From Rhizobium leguminosarum bv. trifolii WSM2297 (GTDB lineage: Bacteria; Pseudomonadota; Alphaproteobacteria; Rhizobiales; Rhizobiaceae): a DNA stretch of 64,000 bases. Every line of letters starts with the position of its first letter. The first letter of the stretch is position 1. Below, in pieces: positions 1-9,018 of the stretch. Where the stretch lies: NCBI RefSeq assembly GCF_000271845.1, contig NZ_JH719395.1:1732146-1796145 (forward strand). Reading direction: 5' to 3'. Both the position numbers and the translations under genes were made by a program. Under the pieces are notes generated by a model. That model did not search any database. It worked only from the letters and a program-made list of their open reading frames with translations, and was not told where the DNA came from.

Positions 1-593
1 TTATCTCCGGGTTGAGCTGCCCAAACGAAAGTGCCGAATTCGAATTCTTTAATGGCCAGCTCGTCCTTCAGGATCTTTCCTGAAGGCAGATCGACGAGCA
101 GATAAGGTGGATTGTTCCTCTCAAGCAACAGTTCGCCGAACGTGAAACGCAGCATGCCAAAAGAATCCCCTGCGACCGCTTTGCCGGGACGAACGAGCGC
201 CGCCCCGGCCCCGAATGGAATGGCGCGCGCATAGTTCGGTGACAGCAGAAACTTTCCCGTTCTGTCGATAATTCCTGCCTTGTCACCGACCACCACTTCG
301 GCGTGGCCTTTGCGAAATCCCCGGGCAAGGTCGAACGCAGGCGCGATCACCATCTCGCCACTCGAATTGATATAGCCGAATTTCCCCTCGGAGCGCACAG
401 CGGCCAGCCCCTCCGAGAAAGGAAGCGCAACTTCGAACTTGCGATCGATCCGCGGTTCTAACGTCGCTCTGTCGATATAGCCGCAGAGAGCGTAGACGCC
501 GCCGCACCTTTCCACCCATCTTTCCGGTCGGGGATCGGCGACGCCGGTTCCAACGAAGCAGAGCAAACACGCCCATGCCGCCACGACAAACAT
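1..593 (-). CDS. WG-repeat secreted protein, 3' end outside window
   Basis: This frame opens with ATG at 593 and stays open to the window edge, so the C-terminus is missing. Residues 1-20 form a signal peptide (MFVVAAWACLLCFVGTGVAD). The mature part has WG-type repeats, for example EGKFGYINSSGEMVIAPAF followed by GDKAGIIDRTGKFLLSPNY, each a Gly-aromatic-Ile-Asn/Asp core followed by Gly and a proline turn. WG repeats form beta-propeller-like surfaces, and their molecular role is mostly unknown. Cysteines near residues 37 and 43 could form a disulfide. The export call is inferred from the leader. The alternative frames on this strand are shadows without repeats. Confidence 0.75.
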   Translation of the reverse strand, partial: MFVVAAWACLLCFVGTGVADPRPERWVERCGGVYALCGYIDRATLEPRIDRKFEVALPFSEGLAAVRSEGKFGYINSSGEMVIAPAFDLARGFRKGHAEVVVGDKAGIIDRTGKFLLSPNYARAIPFGAGAALVRPGKAVAGDSFGMLRFTFGELLLERNNPPYLLVDLPSGKILKDELAIKEFEFGTFVWAAQPGD

Positions 594-714
594 AAGTTGA
601 CGAGTAACAACTTTCACCTAGCACCCCCCCGGTTGAAAGAACTAGGAGATGCTCGTGTGTTGGAAATGTGGCCGATTAGTCGCCGCCAATACGCAAGAAG
701 GAAACAACCCTTCC

Positions 715-1467
715 TTAAACCGCCTGCCCGCAAGCTCTGCAAAACCGCCGCACCGTTTCCGCCATGCCGTATTCCAGCGCATCGGCGGTCAGCCCGTGGC
801 CGATCGAAACCTCAGCCAGATCAGGAATGCGCTTCACCAGCGCGGGCAGGTTTGCGACCGTCAGATCGTGACCGGCATTGACGGCAAGGCCGATCGCCAG
901 GGCCGCGTCCGCGGTTCGTCCCAGCGCTTCGAGGAGCGGGGCTACTCGCTCCGGCGCGTCGTAGCAGCCGCCATAGGGGCCGGTGTAGAGCTCGATCCGG
1001 TCGGCGCCGACCGCCTTGGCGATCTCGACTGCTTCAGCATCGCCATCGCCGTCGGCAAACAGCGACACCCGGCATCCCATCGTCTTCAGCCGTGCGACGG
1101 CTTCGCGCAGGAAGGCCTCGTGCTTGCGGAAATCCCAGCCGTGATCGGAAGTCGCCTGTGCGGGATCGTCAGGCACCAGCGTCACCTGCTCGGAGGCCGC
1201 GCCGGCGCAGAGCCCGAAGAATTCCTCTGTGGGGTAACCCTCGATGTTGAACTCGGCCGTAGGGAATTCGTCGTCGATCAGGTTGCGGATGACAGGCAGA
1301 TCGGAAAAGCGGATATGCCGCTGGTCGGGGCGCGGATGCACCGTCAACCCGCTGGCGCCGGATCTCAGCGCAATACGCCCGAGCGCTTCGACGCTCGGCC
1401 AGGGCAAGCCGCGTCGGTTGCGCAGCATGGCGATGGCGTTGAGGTTCACGGAGAGCTTAGCGGGCAT
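715..1467 (-). CDS. pdxJ: Pyridoxine 5'-phosphate synthase PdxJ
   Basis: PdxJ condenses 1-deoxyxylulose 5-phosphate with 3-amino-2-oxopropyl phosphate to give pyridoxine 5'-phosphate, the last ring-closing step of DXP-dependent vitamin B6 synthesis in the cytosol. The 250-residue product has the family's usual length. It starts [20 protein letters not shown] and shows the phosphate-binding TIM-barrel motifs [30 protein letters not shown] and the glycine-rich end [16 protein letters not shown]. The gene stands alone, with long non-coding DNA before it. The start is the first ATG of a fully conserved N-terminus. Confidence 0.96.
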   Translation of the reverse strand: MPAKLSVNLNAIAMLRNRRGLPWPSVEALGRIALRSGASGLTVHPRPDQRHIRFSDLPVIRNLIDDEFPTAEFNIEGYPTEEFFGLCAGAASEQVTLVPDDPAQATSDHGWDFRKHEAFLREAVARLKTMGCRVSLFADGDGDAEAVEIAKAVGADRIELYTGPYGGCYDAPERVAPLLEALGRTADAALAIGLAVNAGHDLTVANLPALVKRIPDLAEVSIGHGLTADALEYGMAETVRRFCRACGQAV

Positions 1468-1910
1468 GATTTATATCCATCGGTCGCGGAAATCAGAGGC
1501 CCTGCTTTTAAGCCAAGTGCCGCGCGATGGCCAACGAGATTCGCAGATGGATGCGATGCAGATCGCTGATGGAGCCGGGCATTCACCCCGCGCGTACCGC
1601 AAATAGTAATTCCCGTCGTCTTTGAAGACGATCGGCAAATACTGCAGTGCAGCAGATGTTTTGCTGCAACACACCCGGCAACCGGCGTAAAATATGTGGT
1701 CGCGTTGCTATCCCATTTAAAAGAGATTATTTTTAGCACTTATAAAAGAGATCGTTCACGCATAACGTGGACATTGTATCGCGTAAACGTAGGCCGCGTA
1801 CTGCTTCTTTCCTACTGACCAAGAACGCCCAGAGGAAGACCCCACTCGCCGCGCCTGGGAAGCAACTGGCAAATCCGCATGAGGTGCAACACGATGCCCT
1901 AGGAGGGTTC
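1468..1910. other. Non-coding stretch between pdxJ and the MerR-like gene
   Basis: About 440 bases with no supportable gene. The part after 1690 is AT-rich (for example TTTAAAAGAGATTATTTTTAG near 1716) and probably holds the divergent promoters of pdxJ and the regulator. A strong Shine-Dalgarno sequence, AGGAGG, lies at 1901-1906. I see no clear terminator or repeat. Confidence 0.5.
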
Positions 1911-2603
1911 ATGCCAGACGGTTCCAAACGCCTGTTTGCTGCCGCCGGTATCGCTTCGGAGGCCCGGTCGAAATACCGGTTTCTGCCTTCGGCCGCGCTG
2001 CCGCCGGATCTACCGGACGGTCCGGTGCCAATCGCCGATATGGCCAACGCATTCGGCGTTACGCACAGGACACTGCATTTTTATGAAGAAAAGGGGTTGC
2101 TTTCGGCCAATCGCATCGGCCTGATGCGGGTCTACGGCCAGGACGACGTGATGCGCATGGCCGTCATCACCGTCTGCCGCGAGACTGGCATGCCGATCGC
2201 CGTCATCCAGGAATTAATGGACGAGCTTCGCAAGGCCGATTCGCAGGAAAGGGCCGAGGCGATGTTCCGCGAGGCGCTGCAGGTGCGCAAGCGCGAGCTG
2301 ACGGCGGAGATGTCGACGCTGCACCGCCAACTCCAGCAGGTGGGCGACCTTCTCGATTACGACGACGGTATCGAAGAGCCGCCGCTCAACGACAACCAGG
2401 ACAGTTCAAGCCTGACCCAGCAGGAGCGGCGTTGCCTGGAACTGATGGCGGAGGGTTATTCCACCCAGCGCATCGCCCGGGCGCTCGACCTGAAGCATGA
2501 CGAGACCAGGGATCTCGAAGCCGGAATTATTCTGAAATTCCGCGCCAACAACCGCTTCCAGGCGATCGCCAAGGCCGTTCTGCTCGGAATCGTGCAAGCT
2601 TAA
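1911..2603 (+). CDS. MerR-like regulator with C-terminal LuxR-type helix-turn-helix
   Basis: The 230-residue product has a MerR-family winged-helix domain at about residues 35-105 (IADMANAFGVTHRTLHFYEE followed by KGLL). A coiled-coil-like helix follows at about 110-150. The C-terminal segment, about 170-225, resembles a LuxR-type recognition unit (LTQQERRCLELMAEGYSTQR). The start at 1911 is chosen because AGGAGG lies 4 bases upstream; longer in-frame starts lack one. The usual cysteine effector-binding sites of metal-sensing MerR proteins are absent, so the signal is unknown. The two-HTH layout is uncommon, and I infer DNA binding only. Confidence 0.75.
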   Translation: MPDGSKRLFAAAGIASEARSKYRFLPSAALPPDLPDGPVPIADMANAFGVTHRTLHFYEEKGLLSANRIGLMRVYGQDDVMRMAVITVCRETGMPIAVIQELMDELRKADSQERAEAMFREALQVRKRELTAEMSTLHRQLQQVGDLLDYDDGIEEPPLNDNQDSSSLTQQERRCLELMAEGYSTQRIARALDLKHDETRDLEAGIILKFRANNRFQAIAKAVLLGIVQA

Positions 2604-2657
2604 AGCACGGACCACGCCCCGACGGCCGCCACCGTCCCTTCCCCATCCTGACCGGGA

Positions 2658-3785
2658 TCAGCGCACGATCGTCAGCGTCTCCGCAGCGCGGGTAATCGCG
2701 GTATAGAGCCAGCGTTCCCGCGTATCGCGAAAGGCCCAGCTCTCGTCGAACAGCACGACGTCATTCCACTGCGAGCCCTGCGCCTTGTGAACGGTCAGCG
2801 CATAGCCGTAGTCGAACTCGTCGTAGCGCTTGCGGGTATTCCAGGGGATCTCGCCCTCGACATCTTCGAAGGCCTGCTTCAACAGCTTGATCTTCGCCGC
2901 CCCGCGGTCCATGTCGTCGTCTTCGGGACGGACCAGCAGGTTGATCCCGGGTTTCGTGGTTTCCTTGGACGAGGTCATTACCTGCCAGAGCGAGCCGTTA
3001 AGCAGGCCCTTGGCGGGATCATTGCGGAGGCAGACGAGCTTGTCGCCAGTCTGCGGATACTCGGCATTGAAACCTTTCAACTCGCGCAGGCGCTGATTGT
3101 AACGCCGCCGCGTCCGGTTGGTGCCGACGAGCACCTGATCGGCTTTCATCACCAGATCCTGAGTCACCTCGTTTTTCGAGATCACCTTGGCCGTGCCGTA
3201 ATCGCCGTACATCACCTCGTTGCCTTCGCGCACCTGCATGGCGAGCTTGATGATCGGATTGTCGCGCGCCTGCCGGTGAATATCGGTGAGCAGGTAATCG
3301 GGGTCCTGATTGGTGAAGTAACCGCCGCCGCTGACCGGCGGCAGCTGACCGGGATCGCCGAGCACCAGGATCGGCGTGCCGAAGCTCATGAGATCCTTGC
3401 CGAGCGCCTCGTCCACCATCGAGCATTCGTCGACGATGATCAGCGCCGCCTTGGCGACCGGGCTCTGCCGGTTGATCGAAAACATCGGCGCGATCGAGGT
3501 CTTGCCGGTTTCCTCGTCCTCGACCGCCTCTTCGCCGCGCGGCCGGTAGATCAGCGAATGGATCGTCTTGGCATTGGAGGCGCCGCGCGAACGCAGCACT
3601 TGCGCCGCCTTGCCGGTGAAGGCGGCAAACAGCACGTCGCCGTCGACATTCTCGGCGAAATGCCTGGCAAGCGTCGTCTTCCCCGTTCCGGCATAGCCGA
3701 ACAGGCGAAAGAGCGGCGAGCGCCCTTCATTCAGCCATTTCGAAACAGCCTTGAGGGCTTCGTCTTGTTGCGGCGCAAATTGCAT
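2658..3785 (-). CDS. RecD-like SF1 DNA helicase/ATPase
   Basis: This is a 375-residue ATPase with the SF1B (RecD/Pif1) fold. Walker A is GYAGTGKTTLARHF at about residues 28-41. Walker B is ALIIVDECSMVD at about 114-125, followed by LGDPGQLPPV. The C-terminal UvrD_C_2 motif is YALTVHKAQGSQWNDVVLFD. It lacks the N-terminal RecB-contacting region of true RecD and is much shorter than RecD2, so it is a stand-alone helicase core of the kind common in rhizobial chromosomes. Phage-repair or recombination roles are plausible but not shown. It is transcribed toward the MerR-like gene (convergent). Confidence 0.85.
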   Translation of the reverse strand: MQFAPQQDEALKAVSKWLNEGRSPLFRLFGYAGTGKTTLARHFAENVDGDVLFAAFTGKAAQVLRSRGASNAKTIHSLIYRPRGEEAVEDEETGKTSIAPMFSINRQSPVAKAALIIVDECSMVDEALGKDLMSFGTPILVLGDPGQLPPVSGGGYFTNQDPDYLLTDIHRQARDNPIIKLAMQVREGNEVMYGDYGTAKVISKNEVTQDLVMKADQVLVGTNRTRRRYNQRLRELKGFNAEYPQTGDKLVCLRNDPAKGLLNGSLWQVMTSSKETTKPGINLLVRPEDDDMDRGAAKIKLLKQAFEDVEGEIPWNTRKRYDEFDYGYALTVHKAQGSQWNDVVLFDESWAFRDTRERWLYTAITRAAETLTIVR

Positions 3786-3854
3786 GATCGGACGACTTGG
3801 CAGGATTCGCGGCCGTTAGGCAAGGCGGAAAACGGCAAATCGCCCGCGGGACGA

Positions 3855-4781
3855 TCATCCGTCCCACCGCCGGTCCATGCCGCTGGCGCACATCGACGGG
3901 TCTCGCCCGATGACATCGGTCAGAAAGTCCAGAACCGTTTTGACGCGCAGCGGCATGTTCCGTCTTGAGGGATAGACGACGGTGATCGGCAGCCGGCTCG
4001 GCTGAAAATCCTCCATCACCGGGATCAGCCGGCCGGCGGCGATATCGGGCACGGCAATGATATGGGAGAGCACCGCCAGACCCGCGCCGGCAAGCGCCGC
4101 TCTATGAATGGCAACGGCACTGCAGGCGGTCAGCCGCGGCGAGATCCGAACCGAAATGTCTTCGGAGCCGTTCGAGAACGACCACGTCGAGAAGTCGCCC
4201 GCCCTGTTGTAGCACAGGCACTCATGGTCCTTGACGTCCTTGGGTGCGCGTGGCGGGGCCCTGCGCGCGAGATAGGCGGGCGATGCGACGAGGAAGGCCG
4301 TCGTCCAGCCGATCCGCCGGCAGACAAGGCTGCTGTCGGCAACGGAGCCGAGGCGCACTTCGAGGTCGAGGCGCTCCTCGATCATATCGGAACTCTGCTC
4401 CCTCAAGAGCAGTTCGACCGAGAGTTTCGGCTGAGCAGCAAGAAGATCGCCCAGCCGCTCGCTGAGGTAGAGGCCGAGCGGCGCCGGAACGCTGAGCCTG
4501 ACCTTTCCGGAAGCCATCGCGCCATCCGATCCGGCCGCATCGCCGAGTTCCTCTACCGCTTCGAGTATCCTGAGCGCCATCGGCAGCATGCGCTCCCCCT
4601 CGGCCGTCAGCGACAGGCCGCTCGTCGTGCGGTGCAGGAAGCGGGTGTTGAAATGCCCCTCAAGGGCTGCGACCTGCCGAGACACCGCCGGCTGCGTCAC
4701 GTCGAGATCGTGTGCCGCCGCCGAAAACGAGCCCGTCTCCACGACACGCTGAAAGGTCCGCAATGCCGAAACGATATCCAT
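3855..4781 (-). CDS. LysR-family transcriptional regulator
   Basis: The 308-residue protein has the LysR winged helix-turn-helix at residues 1-60 (FSAAAHDLDVTQPAVSRQVA) and a periplasmic-binding-like effector domain at about 90-295. It is transcribed divergently from the decarboxylase gene at 4909, with 127 bases between them, the classic LysR-target arrangement. It therefore probably regulates that cluster. The effector is unknown. The C-terminal tail after about residue 290 is not conserved-looking. The start is the ATG giving the standard N-terminus MDIVSALRTFQRVVE. Confidence 0.9.
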   Translation of the reverse strand: MDIVSALRTFQRVVETGSFSAAAHDLDVTQPAVSRQVAALEGHFNTRFLHRTTSGLSLTAEGERMLPMALRILEAVEELGDAAGSDGAMASGKVRLSVPAPLGLYLSERLGDLLAAQPKLSVELLLREQSSDMIEERLDLEVRLGSVADSSLVCRRIGWTTAFLVASPAYLARRAPPRAPKDVKDHECLCYNRAGDFSTWSFSNGSEDISVRISPRLTACSAVAIHRAALAGAGLAVLSHIIAVPDIAAGRLIPVMEDFQPSRLPITVVYPSRRNMPLRVKTVLDFLTDVIGRDPSMCASGMDRRWDG

Positions 4782-4853
4782 CCCTGCCCCTCATACTTTT
4801 GCGCATAGGCTTTATGCAGGCAGACTAAGCGAGAATGGCTTTACAGTCCAGCA

Positions 4854-4895
4854 ATTAAGGATATCCTTTATCCATAAGGATACTAAATATCCTTA
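4854..4895. promoter_or_regulatory. Paired palindromic operator upstream of the decarboxylase gene
   Basis: Two adjacent palindromes are visible: ATTAAGGATATCCTTTATCC at 4854-4873 and AAGGATACTAAATATCCTTA at 4876-4895. The first matches, at 19 of 20 positions, the motif 27 bp or more upstream of the Rrf2 gene (8783-8802). Binding by the Rrf2 protein is inferred from this sharing. Confidence 0.65.
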
Positions 4896-4908
4896 AATGG
4901 AGAGAGAC

Positions 4909-5388
4909 ATGACCCAGCGATTGAACTACGCCCAGCAGTCCCCCGAGCTTTTCAAGAAGTTCATGGAATTCAGCATGGCGCTGCGGAGCAGCGTGATCGA
5001 CGAAAAGCTGCAGGCCCTCATCGAGATCCGCGCTTCACAGATCAATGGATGCGGCTTTTGCCTCGATATGCATGTGAAGCAGGCCAAGATCCTCGGCGAG
5101 ACGGAACTGCGGCTCCATCACGTCGCTATCTGGCGGGAATCGAACCTGTTCATCCCCCGCGAGCGTGCAGCCCTTGCCTGGACCGAAGCACTGACGAAAC
5201 TTGCCGAGGGCGGCATTCCCGACGAGATCTATGAACGGGTTCGCGGCCAGCTTTCCGAAAAGGAAATCTCCGACCTGACCTTCGTGGTCATGGCCATCAA
5301 TGCCTGGAACCGCGTCAATGTCGGCTTCAAGACCGTTCCCGGTTCTGCCGACAAGGCCTACGGCCTCGATAAAGCAGGGCTGAACTAA
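4909..5388 (+). CDS. Carboxymuconolactone decarboxylase / AhpD-like protein
   Basis: The 159-residue protein belongs to the CMD/AhpD-like alkylhydroperoxidase superfamily. The redox motif QINGCGFCLDMHVKQA (CxxC plus a downstream His) is at about residues 45-60, as in peroxidase-active members. Such proteins reduce hydroperoxides or act as decarboxylase-like enzymes. The start at 4909 is preferred over 4897 because GGAGAGAGAC sits directly before it. It is the first gene of a probable operon with the NmrA-like and cupin genes, behind two palindromic operators and facing a LysR gene. A role in an oxidative or electrophile response is inferred. Confidence 0.85.
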   Translation: MTQRLNYAQQSPELFKKFMEFSMALRSSVIDEKLQALIEIRASQINGCGFCLDMHVKQAKILGETELRLHHVAIWRESNLFIPRERAALAWTEALTKLAEGGIPDEIYERVRGQLSEKEISDLTFVVMAINAWNRVNVGFKTVPGSADKAYGLDKAGLN

Positions 5389-5456
5389 CCCTCACAATTC
5401 ATTGAGAAGATTAACCTTTCACGTTGCCGCACTCCGGCAGCGAACGGAGATCTGTT

Positions 5457-6212
5457 ATGAAAATCGTTGTCATCGGCGGAACCGGCCTCATCGGTTCGAA
5501 GACTGTCGAACGCCTGCGCCAGCGCGAACATGAGGTCATTGCCGCCTCGCCGAACTCAGGCGTCAACACGATCACCGGAGAAGGACTGGCAGACGCGCTT
5601 ACAGGCGCCGAAGTCGTGCTCGACCTTGCCAATTCGCCCTCCTTCGAAGACAAAGCCGTGCTCGAATTCTTCGAGACCTCCGGCCGTAATCTTCTCGCCG
5701 CTGAAAAGACCGCCGGCGTGAAGCACCATATCGCTCTTTCCGTCGTCGGCACCGAGCGCCTGCAGGAAAGCGGCTATTTCCGCGGCAAGCTCGCCCAGGA
5801 AAAGCTGATCAAGGCCGCAGGCATTCCTTATACCATTGTGCACTCGACGCAGTTCATGGAATTCCTGAACGGCATCGCCCAATCGGGCACGGTCGGTCAG
5901 ACCGTCCGCCTGTCGCCAGCCTATGTGCAGCCGATCGCTTCCGACGACGTCGCCGATGTCATGGCCGACGTAGCGCTCGCCGCTCCCGCCAACGCCACGA
6001 TCGAGATATCAGGTCCGGAACGCGCCCACCTGAGCGAGCTCGTCGCCCGCTATCTGAAGGCGATGAAGGACCCAAGGACCGTCGAGGCCGATGCCGAGGC
6101 GAGATATTTCGGCGCCAGGCTCAACGACCAGTCGCTCGTTTCCGACAACGATCCACGCCTGGGTTCGATCACCTTCGAACAATGGTTCGCCAAGTCAGCC
6201 CAGCCGAAGTGA
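5457..6212 (+). CDS. NmrA-like NAD(P)-binding oxidoreductase/sensor
   Basis: The 251-residue protein is an atypical short-chain dehydrogenase of the NmrA/SDR_a5 type. The nucleotide-binding motif GGTGLIGSKTVERL is near residue 7. The YxxxK catalytic pair is replaced by YFRGKLAQEKLIKAAGIPYT, where the Y and K of YFRGK remain at about residue 110. The C-terminal half is a substrate-binding region. It follows the AhpD-like gene by 68 bases in the same orientation. The start at 5457 has GAACGGAGA upstream and gives the canonical MKIVVIGGTG. Likely a quinone- or NAD(P)H-dependent redox protein; the substrate is unknown. Confidence 0.85.
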   Translation: MKIVVIGGTGLIGSKTVERLRQREHEVIAASPNSGVNTITGEGLADALTGAEVVLDLANSPSFEDKAVLEFFETSGRNLLAAEKTAGVKHHIALSVVGTERLQESGYFRGKLAQEKLIKAAGIPYTIVHSTQFMEFLNGIAQSGTVGQTVRLSPAYVQPIASDDVADVMADVALAAPANATIEISGPERAHLSELVARYLKAMKDPRTVEADAEARYFGARLNDQSLVSDNDPRLGSITFEQWFAKSAQPK

Positions 6213-6275
6213 TTGGCATGCGCCGGGGCGCGGCCACACCGGCCGTCCTTCTCACCCAGCAACAAGGAGATTCCC

Positions 6276-6692
6276 ATGATCAAAACAACATTCATCGCCG
6301 CCACCCTCGCCTGCCTGGCTGCCACCGGCGTCAGCGCCGACGACGGCGGCAGGGCAGCGAAGGTCACGCTCGTCTATGAGCACGAGCTTCCGAACGTGCC
6401 GGGCAAGAGCATCAAGGGCGTGCTGGTCGAATACGGTCCGGGCGGTTTCTCCGACGGCCACACCCATCCCGATACGGCCTTCATCTACGCCACGGTGCTC
6501 GAAGGCGCGATCCGCAGCCAGGTCAATGACGGCCCGGTCAAGGTCTATCAGGCGGGCGAGAGTTTTTCGGAAATGCCTGGCGACCGTCACGGCGTCAGCG
6601 CCAACGGCAGCAAAACGAAGCCCGCCCGCCTGCTCGCCGTGTTCGTCGTCGACACCAATCAGAAAGAGCTGACCTATCCCCTGAAGAAGTAA
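6276..6692 (+). CDS. Secreted cupin-domain protein
   Basis: A signal peptide (residues 1-21, ending VSADD) precedes a single cupin_2 barrel. Metal-binding cupin motif 1 is visible as GGFSDGHTHPDTAFIYATVLEG (key residues H, H and the distal E), and motif 2 as PGDRHGVSAN. The start at 6276 has AAGGAG seven bases upstream. It is the third gene of the decarboxylase cluster, 63 bases after the NmrA-like gene. An exported small cupin beside AhpD-like and NmrA-like genes suggests periplasmic handling of an oxidised small molecule. This is inference only. Confidence 0.83.
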   Translation: MIKTTFIAATLACLAATGVSADDGGRAAKVTLVYEHELPNVPGKSIKGVLVEYGPGGFSDGHTHPDTAFIYATVLEGAIRSQVNDGPVKVYQAGESFSEMPGDRHGVSANGSKTKPARLLAVFVVDTNQKELTYPLKK

Positions 6693-6778
6693 GCGGCTCC
6701 AAAGCCGTCTGCGCGAGGCGGATGCTTGCGCGAACGGCCGACATGCTCAATCATGTGCCGCCCTACCCGGAGACAGAG

Positions 6779-8257
6779 ATGATCTACGACGCGCTCTTCG
6801 GCAAGCCGCTGGTTTCCCTCATCGTGATCGGCTTCGCCGGCATCCTCGTCTGGTATTTCCTCTCCAGCCAGCGGCCGACAACACGGCTGGTGGTGCAAAT
6901 CGTCTTTTTTGCAGTGATGACGCTGATCCTCGTCGGCAGCGGCATCGAACCCCACCGGTTTCAAGGACACGGGTCCGAGGATCCGCAAGCCTTGCTCGTC
7001 ATTGTCGCGAAAACGCTCTGGTGGGTTCATCTTGCATGGGCTGTCATCGGTTTCATAAGGCTGTATCTGGTTCTGGAAGGCAGTCCCCGAGAGGCCCGCT
7101 TGCTACAGGATCTCGTCATCGGCGTCGTCTATATCGGCATGGCCCTGTCGGTTCTAGCCTTCGTCTTCGGCGTGCCGATCGGCACCCTCGTTGCCACCTC
7201 GGGTGTGGTCGCCATCATTCTGGGTCTCGCGCTCCAAAACACGCTCGCCGACGTTTTCTCCGGGATCGCGCTGACCCTCGGTCGGCCCTATGTCATCGGC
7301 GACTGGATTCTTTTGAGCGATGGCACGGAAGGGCGCGTCGTCGAGAGCAACTGGCGCGCGACGCATATACTGACCAGCGCCAACAATGTCGTCGTTTTGC
7401 CGAACAGTTTTCTCGCCAAGCTCGGCCTGACGAATGTCAGCCGGCCGGACGAGAGCCATCTCCTTGTCCTCACTATCCGCATCGCCCCGACACGGATGCC
7501 GGCATCGGTCCGCCAAGTCATGTTATCGGCGCTGACGAGCTGCAATTCGATCGTGCGCGACCCGCCGCCGGTCGTGGCATTGAAAGGGCTGGACGCCACC
7601 GCGCTCGAAGTTGAGCTGCAGTTTCGAGTGACGAGCCCCAGCCGGCGTGTAGCGGCGCGAAACGAGGTGCTCGATCTCGTCTATCGCCACTGCAAATCCG
7701 CCGGCCTGCTCCTGGCCGTTCCGGCGGCGGCCTCGGTCCTGACGGGCGGTCTGCCGACCGAGGAGAGCGCACGGCCACCCCGCGTGACACCGCTCGAACT
7801 GATCGAGGCCATTCCGATCTTTGCGACGCTGACGGCAGATGAAAAGCAGAAGCTTGCCGAGACCACCGCCGTTCGTGAATTCCGCAAGGGCGACGTGATC
7901 GTGCGGGAGGGCGAAATGCTGCCGTCGCTGATGATGGTGCGGGCCGGCATTATTGCGGCGCGGCACGGAGATGGGGAACGCGGGCGGCTCGCGCCAGGTG
8001 ATTTCTTCGGAGAGACCGGACTGCTCGCCGGCATACAGGAAGTCTGCACCCTGGAGGCTCTGACCCCGGTGACGGTCTATGAAATCGATCAGGAGGCCTT
8101 CGCACCGTTGCTGAATCAGCGTCCGGCGCTGGCGGAAGAAATCGCCGAAGACCTCGCCAGCCGCGCGGAGCGCTTTCGCGACGCCGCCCTGCCCCCGGAA
8201 CCCGCCCACAGCGCGCACGCCATTCTGAAAACCATCAGGACAATCTTCAGAGGGTAA
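6779..8257 (+). CDS. Mechanosensitive-channel family protein with cyclic-nucleotide-binding domain
   Basis: The 492-residue inner-membrane protein has about five membrane helices in residues 1-170. An MscS pore-lining and beta domain follows (TLVATSGVVAIILGLALQNT, then NTLADVFSGIALTLGRPYVI). At about residues 345-465 is a cAMP/cNMP-binding domain (PSLMMVRAGIIAARHG, then PGDFFGETGLLAG with the phosphate-binding FGE). This is the layout of bacterial cyclic-nucleotide-gated MscS-like channels. The start at 6779 follows GGAGACAGAG. It lies downstream of the cupin gene and meets the convergent Rrf2 gene with no gap between stop codons. Confidence 0.88.
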   Translation: MIYDALFGKPLVSLIVIGFAGILVWYFLSSQRPTTRLVVQIVFFAVMTLILVGSGIEPHRFQGHGSEDPQALLVIVAKTLWWVHLAWAVIGFIRLYLVLEGSPREARLLQDLVIGVVYIGMALSVLAFVFGVPIGTLVATSGVVAIILGLALQNTLADVFSGIALTLGRPYVIGDWILLSDGTEGRVVESNWRATHILTSANNVVVLPNSFLAKLGLTNVSRPDESHLLVLTIRIAPTRMPASVRQVMLSALTSCNSIVRDPPPVVALKGLDATALEVELQFRVTSPSRRVAARNEVLDLVYRHCKSAGLLLAVPAAASVLTGGLPTEESARPPRVTPLELIEAIPIFATLTADEKQKLAETTAVREFRKGDVIVREGEMLPSLMMVRAGIIAARHGDGERGRLAPGDFFGETGLLAGIQEVCTLEALTPVTVYEIDQEAFAPLLNQRPALAEEIAEDLASRAERFRDAALPPEPAHSAHAILKTIRTIFRG

Positions 8258-8746
8258 TTAGCCGGCGCGCTTGAGAACCCATTCGAAGGTACTCTGCCAA
8301 AGCTCGGCTGGCACTTCCTCGGACAAGGTGCCGACCAGATCGGAAAGCCGGACGCGCCGCAGCGTATCGCGCCAGGCCTCGTCGGCTTCCCACATGATGC
8401 GGGCGACCGCACAGGGCTTGCTGTCGCAATAGCCCGCCGGCCGGCAGGGATTGTTCTCCCGGATGTTCGTGCAGGTGAAACTGCGCGCCTTTCCCTCGAC
8501 CGCCTCGACGATATCGAGAAAATTGATCTCGGACGAGGGTCTGGCAAGCCTGTAGCCGCCGCTCGGACCGAGCGTGGTATCGACCAGCGAGGCCTGAGAA
8601 AGGCCCTGCAGCGCCTTGGAGAGATATTCCTTCGGCAGGCCATGAAGCTCCGCGAGCGCCTTGGTGGAAAGGTACCTGCCCTCGGGCAGGCCCGCGAGAA
8701 TGGCGCAACAGTGGAGCGCCCACTCGACCTGGCTTTTCAGGATCAT
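8258..8746 (-). CDS. Rrf2-family iron-sulfur transcriptional regulator
   Basis: The 162-residue protein has the Rrf2 winged helix at residues 1-80 (EYLSKALQGLSQASLVDTTL, then [11 protein letters not shown]). A cysteine cluster follows at about 93-118 (FTCTNIRENNPCRPAGYCDS, then KPC), consistent with Fe-S ligation as in IscR/NsrR relatives. It is longer in the C-terminus than RirA and has a different cysteine spacing. The palindrome at 8783-8802 lies just upstream and recurs before the AhpD-like gene, so autoregulation plus control of that cluster is likely. The signal (redox, NO or iron) cannot be read from sequence. Confidence 0.87.
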   Translation of the reverse strand: MILKSQVEWALHCCAILAGLPEGRYLSTKALAELHGLPKEYLSKALQGLSQASLVDTTLGPSGGYRLARPSSEINFLDIVEAVEGKARSFTCTNIRENNPCRPAGYCDSKPCAVARIMWEADEAWRDTLRRVRLSDLVGTLSEEVPAELWQSTFEWVLKRAG

Positions 8747-8782
8747 GCAGCAACTCGTGTGATGGCTGGTTCTGCGAATGGT

Positions 8783-8802
8783 ATTAAGGATATACTATAT
8801 CC
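8783..8802. promoter_or_regulatory. Palindromic operator upstream of the Rrf2 gene
   Basis: ATTAAGGATATACTATATCC is a near-palindrome (GGATAT..ATATCC) 36 bases before the Rrf2 start. It is nearly identical to the site at 4854-4873. It is probably an autoregulatory operator; binding is inferred. Confidence 0.65.
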
Positions 8803-9018
8803 GAAAATGGATTTGATGTAAATGACCGGCAAAAGCAGCGTGTTGCGGGAGTCGAATCCGCCCCATTGGTGCCGACGGTCAATCACTCAGGGTTTATTTA
8901 GAGCGAATGATCACCCGCCGGCGATAAAACTTTTGCCTGCATGCGGAATAAAACCGCCGCGCGCCGTGTCTCATCTCAGGTATCGCAAAATTGCGTGCCC
9001 AACCTGAGGAGAGACATC

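Noticed and set aside
2787..3968. Long plus-strand open frame opposite the RecD-like gene
   Set aside because: Shadow frame; the reverse strand carries clear Walker motifs.
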